A DNA stretch of 10,851 bases from UMGS1002 sp964463325 (lineage in GTDB: Bacteria; Bacillota; Clostridia; Oscillospirales; CAG-272): assembly GCA_964463325.1 (NCBI GenBank), contig CAYXBY010000050.1, positions 1 to 10,851 on the forward strand, given 5' to 3'. Position 1 is the stretch's first letter. Every line of letters starts with the position of its first letter. The notes beneath the pieces were generated by a model that saw only the letters and a program-made list of their open reading frames with translations, did no database searches and was not told the origin of the DNA. The position numbers were made by a program, and so were the translations under genes. Positions 1 through 6,393 of the stretch are shown one piece after another.

Positions 1-54
1 CGTTTGCAGGGCGGAGCCCTGTATGAGCCTGCGTTTGCAGGGCGGAGCCCTGTA
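1..54 (-). repeat. 31-bp hairpin repeat array, left copy (about 1.7 units)
   Basis: One full 31-bp unit (24-54) and one partial unit (1-23, cut by the window edge) lie in tandem. Read on the minus strand each unit starts TACAGGGCTCCGCCCTGCAA, so it contains the stem CAGGGC/GCCCTG with loop TCC. The same unit occurs on the opposite strand at 10561-10672; the full left unit differs from the right units at one visible position (AGGCTC against AAGCTC on the unit strand). It begins 24 bp past the pepF stop codon, in the sense orientation of the pepF transcript, so it would form a short 3' hairpin there. There is no T-tract after the stem, so I do not call it a classical terminator. The array probably continues beyond the left edge. 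Confidence 0.9.
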
Positions 55-78
55 TTATCGTCCCGGGATACTTCCCTC

Positions 79-1875
79 TCAAACCCCAGCCAGCTCGCGG
101 AACTGTGCAAGCGTGTCGGCGAACACCGAGATGGCGTCCTCGATGACGGCGGGCGAGGTCATGTCAATGCCGGCCACCTTGAGGCTGTCAAGCGGCGAGC
201 GCGAGCCGCCGCACTTGAGGAACTCAATGTACTTTGCGATATATTCGTCGCCCTGCTCCTCAATGCGCTTGACTATGCTGGCCGCGGCAGAGATGCAGGT
301 GGCGTATTTGTAGACGTAGAAATTATAATAGAAGTGCGGTATGCGCATCCACTCGTTGGCAATGGCCTTGTCGCAGACGACACGCGGCCCGAAGTACTTC
401 TTGACCAGCGCATAATACCGCTCGCTGATGAGGTCCTTGGTCAGCGGCGTGCCGCCCTCGACCAGCACGTACATCTCACGCTCGAACTCGGCGAACATGG
501 TCTGTCTGAACAGCGTGCCCTTGAAGGTGTCCATCAGGTTGTTGAGCACGGCCAGCTTTTCCTCACGGCTCTCGGACTCGCGCAGCAGCTTGTGCGACAG
601 CAGCAGCTCGTTGACGGTCGAGGCCACCTCGGCCACAAATATCTTATAGGAGCTGTCGACATAATCATTATACTTGCGCGACATATAGGAGTGCATGGAG
701 TGCCCTGCCTCGTGCGCCAGCGTGGAGACGTCGTCAAACTTGCCGTTGAAGTTGAGCAGAATGTGCGGGTCGCTGTCGTAGCAGCCGGCGCTGTAGGCGC
801 CACCGCGCTTGTGATCGTTGGGATAGACGTCGACCCAGCGCTGCTCGCGCAGTCCGCGGGCGAGCGTGTCGTGGTACTCGGCGCCAAATACCTTAACGGT
901 GTCCAGCACCTCGTCGACGGCCTGCTCATAGGTGTAGTCCTTATCGAAATCGGCCATCAGGGGCGTGTAGACGTCGTAAAGATGGAACTGCGAAAGCCCC
1001 AGCATGCGGCGCTTGACGTCGTAATATTCATAAAGCACGGACAGGTTTTTGCTAACTGTATCAATGAGATTGCCGCATATCTCGGGCGTAACCTCGTCAT
1101 AAAAGGTCGAGGCCTCAATGGCGGACGCGTAGCCGCGGACGCGGGCGAGAGTGGAGGTCTCCTTGATATAGCTGTGGATGGTGGTTGCGATGGTGTTGCC
1201 AAACTTGGCGTAGCCGGCGTACAGCTTTTCAAAGGCGGCGCGGCGGACGCGGCGGTCAGGGCAGCTGACCAGCGGGATAAAGTTTGCATCCGTCAGCGCG
1301 ACGGGCTTGCCGTCGATGCCGCGGATCTTGCCGAAGGTCATGTCGCAGTCGGTGAGTATGCTGTAGGTCTCGCTGTGACCGCCGATGCCGGTCTGAATAT
1401 TGGCCAGCAGGCGCTCGCACTCATCGGACAGCGTGTAGGGCTTGTAGCGCAGCACGACGTCGATATTGCGGCGGTATTTTTCCAGCGCAGGGCAGCTGCG
1501 ATACCAGCTCTCGAGCGTTTCGGGCTCCAGCTTGATGAGCGTGGGCGTCACGAAGTAAGCGGCCGCGCCGGCGCGGCGTGCGAGATCCATCACGCGGGCA
1601 TTCTGCGCCTGGTTTGCGTTGTTGGAGGTGTCGACATCGAACATGCGCGAGGCATATTCAAACAGCATCTCGATAATGCGGTCGCAGGCATAGTACTCGT
1701 CGAGCGCGGCGAGCAGCGCCTCGGGCGAGGACAGCATGGTCTCGGCGTGGCGGGGATACTCGACTATCATTTTTTCGACACGGTCGAAATCCTCGTTAAA
1801 TTCCTTAATGGACGGATAGATGGTGTTAAAATCCCATTTGTACTGCTCAGGGATATCAGCTCTTACAGTAGTCAT
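79..1875 (-). CDS. pepF: Oligoendopeptidase F (M3 family zinc metallopeptidase)
   Basis: This 598-residue protein has the full length usual for PepF, a cytoplasmic zinc peptidase that cleaves short peptides, typically for peptide turnover. The catalytic motif HEAGH is at residues 388-392, inside the context STLAHEAGHSMHSYMS. The third zinc ligand is the Glu of AEVAST (E416), about 25 residues on, as in M3 enzymes. The late motif IPHFYYNFYVYKYATC (residues 512-527) is a typical PepF substrate-binding segment. The N-terminal half (about 1-200) fits the helical M3 N-terminal domain. No signal peptide is seen. The ATG is preceded by AAAGGA with 6-nt spacing (1882-1887). It lies 77 bp downstream of the VWA lipoprotein gene on the same strand, with its own promoter in the gap, so it may be transcribed alone and by read-through. 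The residues needed for zinc binding are intact. Confidence 0.96.
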   Translation of the reverse strand: MTTVRADIPEQYKWDFNTIYPSIKEFNEDFDRVEKMIVEYPRHAETMLSSPEALLAALDEYYACDRIIEMLFEYASRMFDVDTSNNANQAQNARVMDLARRAGAAAYFVTPTLIKLEPETLESWYRSCPALEKYRRNIDVVLRYKPYTLSDECERLLANIQTGIGGHSETYSILTDCDMTFGKIRGIDGKPVALTDANFIPLVSCPDRRVRRAAFEKLYAGYAKFGNTIATTIHSYIKETSTLARVRGYASAIEASTFYDEVTPEICGNLIDTVSKNLSVLYEYYDVKRRMLGLSQFHLYDVYTPLMADFDKDYTYEQAVDEVLDTVKVFGAEYHDTLARGLREQRWVDVYPNDHKRGGAYSAGCYDSDPHILLNFNGKFDDVSTLAHEAGHSMHSYMSRKYNDYVDSSYKIFVAEVASTVNELLLSHKLLRESESREEKLAVLNNLMDTFKGTLFRQTMFAEFEREMYVLVEGGTPLTKDLISERYYALVKKYFGPRVVCDKAIANEWMRIPHFYYNFYVYKYATCISAAASIVKRIEEQGDEYIAKYIEFLKCGGSRSPLDSLKVAGIDMTSPAVIEDAISVFADTLAQFRELAGV

Positions 1876-1910
1876 AGCGATTCCTTTCGTTGAATGGATT
1901 TGATAATTGT

Positions 1911-1939
1911 ATTATAGCACATTGTCAAATCAATTGCAA
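1911..1939 (-). promoter_or_regulatory. Promoter of pepF, extended -10
   Basis: On the minus strand, TTGCAA (1934-1939) and a perfect TATAAT (1911-1916) are separated by exactly 17 bp, and the -10 is preceded by TGC, an extended -10 element. Transcription would start near 1904, giving a leader of about 30 nt before the ATG at 1875, which contains the AAAGGA ribosome site. The -35 begins only 14 bp past the stop of the upstream gene, and no terminator stands between them, so read-through from the VWA gene is also likely. A tempting TTGACA (1920-1925) is only 6 bp from the -10 and cannot be its partner. Confidence 0.75.
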
Positions 1940-1952
1940 CATATTTTTTCCA

Positions 1953-3536
1953 TCACGCAAGCTTCTTGAGCAGCTCGTAAAACTGCTGCTGATATTCGTC
2001 GGCAAGCCTGCAATCGCGCAGCTGTGCGACGATGTCGGATATGCTCCCGATGCCTGAGTCGGCGGTGATATATTTGCTGTTGTGTATGAGCAGCGAGGTC
2101 TCGATGACGGCGCAGATGAAGATAGCCTCGTCGTCAGCATCGCATGCTATCTCGCTATCAAAGACGTATTCACGGAGCTGGCTCTGCTGCTCACCGGGCT
2201 GCTTATACCGCACCGACAGAACAAGCCAGTGCAGATCGCGAGGCTGCATGGCATTGGGATCTTTCAGCGCCGACAGCGCCGCGTCCGTCAGCTTGACCTC
2301 ATAGCAGACCGTCACGCTGCACCCCGCGCCAACCTCGCCGGCGTCCCTGGTGTCGTCGTTGAAATCCTCATTGTTCATAACGCGATTCTCATATCCCACA
2401 AGGCGATATTCGCTGATATAATCAGACGCAAAGCTCAGCTGGAGCTTGACGTCCTCGGCGACGGTGTACAGCGTTGAGGTCAGCTCGGTGCAGAACACCC
2501 GCTCGGCCTCGGTGTCGCTGTCGATGTAATAATAAACGCCGTTGCCGTTGTCGGCCAGTGCCTCCATGTTGGAGTCGCGGTAGTTGCCGCTGCCGTAGCC
2601 GAGAATGGACATATAAACGCCGCTCGCCTTCATGTCAGAGACAAAGGCCTTGAGCGCGGCGGGGTCGGAGATGCCGACGTTGAGGTCGCCGTCCGACGCC
2701 ATGATGATGCGGTTGTTGCCGCCCTTGATAAAGTGCTTTTGCGCCGTCTCATATGCGCGGCGCAGGCCGGCCTCGCCGTTGGTCGAGCCCGAGGCGACAA
2801 GACTGTCTATCGCCGCCTGTATGCGCTCCCTCTGGTTGCCGGGGCAGCCGTCGAGCACCACTCGCTCGCCGCCCGAGTAGGTCACGATGGACACGGTGTC
2901 GTCGGCGCCCAGCTGGTCGGTCAGATAGCGGAAGGTGGATTGCAGCAGCGGCAGCTTATCGTCACTGCGCATCGAGCCCGAGACGTCAATGAGAAAAACG
3001 AGATTGTTGCCGGCAGCCTCGGTCGTGCTCCTGGCGCGCAGACCCAGCCGCAGCAGTCGCGTGTTCTCACTCGGGCTCCAGGGACAGGGCAGCAGCTCCG
3101 CCATAACGCTGAACAGCTCGCCCTCGGCAGGCTCGGCGTAGTCATATTTGAAATAATTGACCATTTCCTCGGTTCGCAGGCCGCCCGCAGCGCCGCGGAT
3201 AGTCGCGAGATCGCAGCCGTTTGTCACCAGCTTGCGGAAATAGGTGTAGGACGCCGTGTCGATGTCAGCCGAGAAGGTGGACGTGGGCTGTGTCGCGGTG
3301 CTGACATATGCGTTCTCGATAATGTCGCCAAAGTCGCCGTCAAAGCGGCCGTCGGCAGCGCCTGGGGCTTGTGCGGGAGAATAATATTCATTCATGATGG
3401 CGTCGGCGCCCATCATGTTGTCGCCATCAGCCGGCTGAAAGGGCGCATGGCTCCCGCCGTCGCTGGCAGAGCAGGAGACCAGGCAAAGTGCCGCGAGCGA
3501 CGCGGCAAGAATGGACAGAAAACGCTTGTTTTTCAT
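1953..3536 (-). CDS. YfbK-type von Willebrand factor A domain lipoprotein
   Basis: This 527-residue predicted surface lipoprotein has a signal peptide, MKNKRFLSILAASLAALCLV, followed by a lipobox LVSC with the acylated Cys at 22, so it should be anchored to the outer face of the membrane. A low-complexity linker (about 25-75) leads to the YfbK-type N-terminal segment (about 85-135, TFSADIDTASYTYFRKL and RTEEMVNYF). The VWA domain (about 177-350) has a complete metal-ion-dependent adhesion site: DVSGS (184-188), T252 and SDGD (281-284). The C-terminal part (about 350-527) resembles the DUF3520 domain found with YfbK proteins. The ATG has an ideal GGAGGT site (3543-3548) that overlaps the end of the anti-sigma region. 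It is third in the operon with the sigma factor and its membrane partner. The ligand and true role of the YfbK group are not established; a link to envelope signalling is inferred from context. Confidence 0.93.
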   Translation of the reverse strand: MKNKRFLSILAASLAALCLVSCSASDGGSHAPFQPADGDNMMGADAIMNEYYSPAQAPGAADGRFDGDFGDIIENAYVSTATQPTSTFSADIDTASYTYFRKLVTNGCDLATIRGAAGGLRTEEMVNYFKYDYAEPAEGELFSVMAELLPCPWSPSENTRLLRLGLRARSTTEAAGNNLVFLIDVSGSMRSDDKLPLLQSTFRYLTDQLGADDTVSIVTYSGGERVVLDGCPGNQRERIQAAIDSLVASGSTNGEAGLRRAYETAQKHFIKGGNNRIIMASDGDLNVGISDPAALKAFVSDMKASGVYMSILGYGSGNYRDSNMEALADNGNGVYYYIDSDTEAERVFCTELTSTLYTVAEDVKLQLSFASDYISEYRLVGYENRVMNNEDFNDDTRDAGEVGAGCSVTVCYEVKLTDAALSALKDPNAMQPRDLHWLVLSVRYKQPGEQQSQLREYVFDSEIACDADDEAIFICAVIETSLLIHNSKYITADSGIGSISDIVAQLRDCRLADEYQQQFYELLKKLA

Positions 3537-3550
3537 GGTAATACCTCCAT

Positions 3551-4228
3551 TTATGCTTCAAGTATGCCTCTCAGGCAATTTATGACCGAGGCGTCAAGCT
3601 CGAGCTCGGCCGAGTAGTCAAAAAGCTTGCCCATGGACACGTTTCCGGCGCCGGGGTGCAGCTCGGGCGATATGACGCGTCCGTCGCCGACGCACAGCCA
3701 CAGCTGCTCGCTGTGCTCGATGGGCTGCCCGCCGCGACTGCTTGTGATGGTGCTGACCAGCCACTCAAGCTCCTCTGCACTGAGGCTGACGGCGTACAGC
3801 TGCCCGTCGCAGCGCCAGATCAGCCGCGCCTGACCGTCCTCAAGCCGTGGCTGACCGTCAAGCGGGGCGTGCTGTCCCGAGGTCGAGGCCGCGCGCAGCA
3901 GCGTCGAGACGGCGCTGACCCGAGTATAGCCGTCCACCGCCCCATCGTGATCGCCGGGAGCGTCATACGTGTCGCCGTTCTGGCCGGCGGTGGTCTGGCT
4001 GTCGGGGCTTATGCCGTCCATGCTGGTGCGCAGCGTCAGCGGCAGCACGCACAGCGAGACGACCAGCAGTGCCGCCACGGCGGCCACCAGCGCAAAGCGG
4101 CGGGTGTGCTGTCCCGCGGGCGCCGCACGGCGGACGCCGCCATAGCTCTGCGCCTCGGCTATAAAGCGGTCGTCGATGCCGCCGAGACTGTCAAAAAGCC
4201 GCTCGGCTGAGCTGTATCTGTCCTTCAT
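3551..4228 (-). CDS. Putative membrane anti-sigma factor
   Basis: This 225-residue protein has one predicted membrane segment at about residues 45-67 (FALVAAVAALLVVSLCVLPL), a cytoplasmic N-terminus of about 44 residues and an extracytoplasmic C-terminal domain of about 155. The N-terminal motif SAERLFDSLGGIDDRFIAEA is one I recognise from Clostridia proteins encoded directly after sigma-70-like genes, and it is the likely sigma-binding part. No zinc-binding HxxxCxxC anti-sigma motif is present. The outer domain starts with a Gly/Asp/Ser/Thr-rich linker (about 70-100) and ends with a compact region containing WRCDGQLY and LCVGDGRVISPEL. Its ATG overlaps the sigma stop codon as ATGA (4225-4228), which suggests translational coupling, and it has its own GGGAGG site (4236-4241, 7-nt spacing). 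The function is inferred from topology and context; the ligand sensed is unknown. Confidence 0.8.
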   Translation of the reverse strand: MKDRYSSAERLFDSLGGIDDRFIAEAQSYGGVRRAAPAGQHTRRFALVAAVAALLVVSLCVLPLTLRTSMDGISPDSQTTAGQNGDTYDAPGDHDGAVDGYTRVSAVSTLLRAASTSGQHAPLDGQPRLEDGQARLIWRCDGQLYAVSLSAEELEWLVSTITSSRGGQPIEHSEQLWLCVGDGRVISPELHPGAGNVSMGKLFDYSAELELDASVINCLRGILEA

Positions 4229-4782
4229 AGCAGCGCCTCCCTCTCAAGCAGCTCGCGCAGCTCCAGGCGCGTACGATGCAGCATGCTTTTAATTTTTCCC
4301 ACCGAAAAGCCGGTCTGTGCCGAGATATCCTCAAGCGAGCTCGAGCAAAAGTAGCGCAGCACAAAGACACAGCGCTTTTGCTCGGGCAGCGTGGCTAAAA
4401 AGCCGTTGAGCGCGTCGCGCAGACGGTCGTTCTCGGCCTCGTCGACAGGGCTTGAGCCGCCCGGGATGCACTCGCACAGCTCGTCTATCAGCTGCTCGGT
4501 GCCGCCGCGCCCCCGCTTTTGACGGTGCAAGCGGCGGTAGCAGTCGATCGAGATGCGGCGCACCAGCTTGGCAAGGTATGCCCCCAGCAGCTCGGGGCGG
4601 TCGTCGGGCATGCTGTTCCAGGCGGCGAGATAGGTGTCGTTGACACATTCCTCGGCGTCCTCATGGCTGCCCACCAGCGAATATGACAGCCCGCCCAGCA
4701 TGCGGCCGTATTTTTCGTCACTGCGGCTGATGGCCTGCTCGTCACGCGCCCAATACAGCTCCACTATTGCACTATCCTCCAT
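4225..4782 (-). CDS. RNA polymerase sigma-70 family factor (ECF-like)
   Basis: This 185-residue factor has only sigma regions 2 and 4. Region 2 (about residues 20-90) includes DAEECVNDTYLAAWNSMP and AYLAKLVRRISIDCYRR. After a charged linker, region 4 (about 122-180) includes LPEQKRCVFVLRYFCSSSLEDIS and a helix-turn-helix SVGKIKSMLHRTRLELRELL. This is the layout of extracytoplasmic-function sigma factors, which direct RNA polymerase to a small set of promoters. I chose the ATG at 4782 (MEDSAIVELYWARDE) because GGGGGA (4787-4792) stands just upstream and because relatives I know begin with a similar acidic MED sequence. The ATG at 4794 would add only MGDI but has AAAGGA almost touching it, which is too close. 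It is the first gene of the operon with the membrane partner and VWA lipoprotein. Autoregulation is likely for the type but not shown here. Confidence 0.92.
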   Translation of the reverse strand: MEDSAIVELYWARDEQAISRSDEKYGRMLGGLSYSLVGSHEDAEECVNDTYLAAWNSMPDDRPELLGAYLAKLVRRISIDCYRRLHRQKRGRGGTEQLIDELCECIPGGSSPVDEAENDRLRDALNGFLATLPEQKRCVFVLRYFCSSSLEDISAQTGFSVGKIKSMLHRTRLELRELLEREALL

Positions 4783-4786
4783 GATA

Positions 4787-4792
4787 TCCCCC
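4787..4792 (-). promoter_or_regulatory. Ribosome binding site that decides the sigma factor start
   Basis: GGGGGA on the minus strand is 4 nt from the ATG at 4782. The competing ATG at 4794 lies inside this region and has AAAGGA only about one base upstream of it. The spacing therefore favours 4782, although neither arrangement is ideal. Confidence 0.55.
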
Positions 4793-4796
4793 ATTT

Positions 4797-4838
4797 CCTT
4801 TGGGCTTCACCTATAATGTCGTCAGGCGATGCCCAAGG
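4797..4838 (-). promoter_or_regulatory. Possible leader hairpin before the sigma factor gene
   Basis: In the minus-strand transcript CCTTGGGC (4838-4831) can pair with GCCCAA-A-GG (4805-4797), giving 8 pairs with one bulged A and a 25-nt loop that has a weak inner CGCC/GGTG pairing. The 3' arm contains the AAAGG just upstream of the ATG at 4794. It could hide that upstream ribosome-site-like sequence, or simply be a 5' structure. It matches no riboswitch class I know. There is no T-tract, so it is not a terminator. Confidence 0.35.
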
Positions 4839-4868
4839 TTTCACCAAAAACAAAAATTTTCTGCCTTT

Positions 4869-4897
4869 ATTATAACAAATTTCGTCCGCAGGCGCAA
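4869..4897 (-). promoter_or_regulatory. Promoter of the sigma / anti-sigma / VWA operon
   Basis: On the minus strand a perfect TATAAT (4869-4874) is preceded by TGT, an extended -10 element. A weak -35, TTGCGC (4892-4897), lies at 17-bp spacing. The predicted start near 4862 gives a leader of about 80 nt. This looks like a housekeeping (sigma-A) promoter. An ECF-type promoter for self-activation cannot be recognised without knowing the sigma factor's consensus. Confidence 0.6.
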
Positions 4898-4957
4898 TAG
4901 CCGCCCTCAAAATGGCCGTCCGGCGGCGCCCAAATGATTAAGAAAGACTAAAAACTA

Positions 4958-4986
4958 TTGACACAGCGCCGCTTTTGTGGTATAAA
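4958..4986 (+). promoter_or_regulatory. Promoter of trkAH
   Basis: A consensus -35 TTGACA (4958-4963), a 17-bp spacer and a -10 TATAAA (4981-4986) form a near-ideal sigma-A promoter. Transcription would start near 4993, leaving a leader of only about 28 nt. That is too short for a cyclic-di-AMP (ydaO-type) or K+ riboswitch. It is divergent from the sigma operon promoter, with the two -35 elements about 60 bp apart. Confidence 0.85.
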
Positions 4987-5008
4987 TGCACTGAATATGT
5001 TTATCCAC

Positions 5009-5014
5009 GGAGGA
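5009..5014 (+). promoter_or_regulatory. Ribosome binding site fixing the trkA start
   Basis: GGAGGA stands 6 nt before the ATG at 5021. The open frame extends upstream to a TTG at 4958, but that TTG is part of the -35 box and would not be in the mRNA. The start is therefore 5021. Confidence 0.9.
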
Positions 5015-5020
5015 ATTCAA

Positions 5021-6379
5021 ATGAAGATAGTTATCATCGGCCTCGGAAACATAGGCAAGACCATTCTTCGCAGCCTGTCGGGCGGCGAGCATACCATAAC
5101 CATCATTGATGAGGATCGCGACAAAATAGAAAGTCTCATTGAGAAATATGACGTTCAGGGCGTTGTCGGCAACGGCGCCAGCCTCGACATTCAAAAGGAG
5201 GCCGGCATGGCGGAGGCTGACGTCGCCATCGCGCTGACCCGCAGTGACGAGCTAAACGTCTTTGCCTGCCTTGTGGCCAAAAAGATAGGCGCCAAAAACA
5301 CCGTCGCGCGTGTGCGCACGCCCGACTACCGCCGCCAGATCGTCGAAATGAAGGACGAGCTGGGCATTTCCATGATAGTCAACCCCGAGGAGGACACCGC
5401 CAACGAAATATTCAACCTCATCAGCCTGCCCGAGATAGCCAAGGTCGAGCATTTTGGCAAGGGGCGCGTGCTGCTGGTCGAGATAGTGGCCGATGAGGGC
5501 TGCACGCTGATAGGCGAGTCGCTGGTGTCCATCGGTAAAAAGCTGAGCACGCGCGTGCTGATATGCGCCGTGCAGCGCGGGGACGAGGTCATCATCCCAT
5601 CCGGTAATTTTGTCATTAAGAAGGGCGACCGCATACATTTCACCTCGGACGCCCGCGCACTGCGCGATTTTCTGTCCGAGACCGGGCTTGAGACCGGCCG
5701 CCTGCGCGACATAATGATAATCGGCGGCGGCAGGATAGGCTATTATCTCGCCGATGCGCTGTCAAACAAGCGCTACCGCGTCAAGCTGATCGAGCAGGAT
5801 CGCGCCACCGCCGAGGAGCTGGCCGACAGCCTGCCGCGCGTCACCGTCATCAACGGACGCGCCACGCAGCACGAGCTGCTGCTCGAGGAGGGCATCGAAG
5901 CCATGGATGCCTTTGTCGCACTGACGAACGTAGACGAGGAAAACATGGTGCTTTCCATGTTCGCGGGCAAGCTGCACGTGCGCAAGACCATAATGCACAT
6001 TCGCGGCGACGACCTGCATGAGCTGCTGTCCGAGCTCGATATCACCAGCTGCAACGTATCGTCCAAGGACATTGTCGCCAACCGCATAATCAGCTACATC
6101 CGCGCGCTCGAGAACACCCGCGGCAGTAACGTGCTGACGCTCTACCGCCTGGTCGACAACCGCGTCGAGGCGCTGGAGTTTCTCGCCAAGCGTCCCGAGA
6201 GCATATACGACATCCCACTGCGCGAGCTGCGCATCAAAAAGGACTGCCTTATCGCCTGCATCATGCGCGGGACGCGCGTCATCATCCCCGACGGCAGCAC
6301 CTGCATCCGGCAGGGCGACAGCGTCATAGTCGTCACCACGCATAAGAATTTTGACGACCTGACCGACATCTTCGAGTAA
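5021..6379 (+). CDS. trkA: Trk potassium uptake system, NAD-binding regulatory subunit TrkA
   Basis: This 452-residue cytoplasmic protein forms the gating ring on the K+ channel subunit TrkH and controls K+ entry in response to bound nucleotides. It has the full tandem TrkA layout, with two RCK units in one chain. The first Rossmann unit carries GLGNIG (7-12) with acidic D30 at the end of the second strand, followed by a TrkA-C domain (about 140-225). The second Rossmann unit carries GGGRIG (235-240) with E258, followed by a second TrkA-C domain (about 370-452). GLGNIG fits the glycine-rich NAD(H)-binding pattern. TrkA-C domains bind cyclic di-AMP in some Firmicutes homologues; whether this one does is not visible. 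trkH begins 14 bp after its stop, in the same operon. Confidence 0.96.
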   Translation: MKIVIIGLGNIGKTILRSLSGGEHTITIIDEDRDKIESLIEKYDVQGVVGNGASLDIQKEAGMAEADVAIALTRSDELNVFACLVAKKIGAKNTVARVRTPDYRRQIVEMKDELGISMIVNPEEDTANEIFNLISLPEIAKVEHFGKGRVLLVEIVADEGCTLIGESLVSIGKKLSTRVLICAVQRGDEVIIPSGNFVIKKGDRIHFTSDARALRDFLSETGLETGRLRDIMIIGGGRIGYYLADALSNKRYRVKLIEQDRATAEELADSLPRVTVINGRATQHELLLEEGIEAMDAFVALTNVDEENMVLSMFAGKLHVRKTIMHIRGDDLHELLSELDITSCNVSSKDIVANRIISYIRALENTRGSNVLTLYRLVDNRVEALEFLAKRPESIYDIPLRELRIKKDCLIACIMRGTRVIIPDGSTCIRQGDSVIVVTTHKNFDDLTDIFE

Positions 6380-6393
6380 GGCAGGGTGACGCT

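Noticed and set aside
4..1893. A 629-codon open frame antisense to the whole of pepF
   Set aside because: It mirrors pepF, whose intact HEAGH motif and ribosome site are on the other strand. Its translation has the Val/Ala/Gly/Arg-rich composition of a shadow frame, starts inside the repeat and resembles no family.
1920..1925. TTGACA near the pepF -10 as its -35 element
   Set aside because: It is only 6 bp from TATAAT; the TTGCAA at 1934-1939 has the correct 17-bp spacing.
1953..3536. VWA protein as part of a defence or MoxR/ATPase system
   Set aside because: No MoxR-type ATPase or other partner lies nearby; the lipobox and YfbK-like layout point to a surface lipoprotein.
2733..3617. A 294-codon plus-strand frame opposite the VWA lipoprotein gene
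   Set aside because: It is a shadow of a gene with complete signal peptide, lipobox and MIDAS residues; no ribosome site and no recognisable domain.
4958..5020. Upstream extension of trkA by 21 codons from a TTG
   Set aside because: The TTG is the first half of the -35 box TTGACA, so it lies before the transcription start; GGAGGA fixes the start at 5021.
4987..5020. Cyclic-di-AMP or other riboswitch before trkA
   Set aside because: The leader predicted from the strong promoter is only about 28 nt, too short for any such aptamer.
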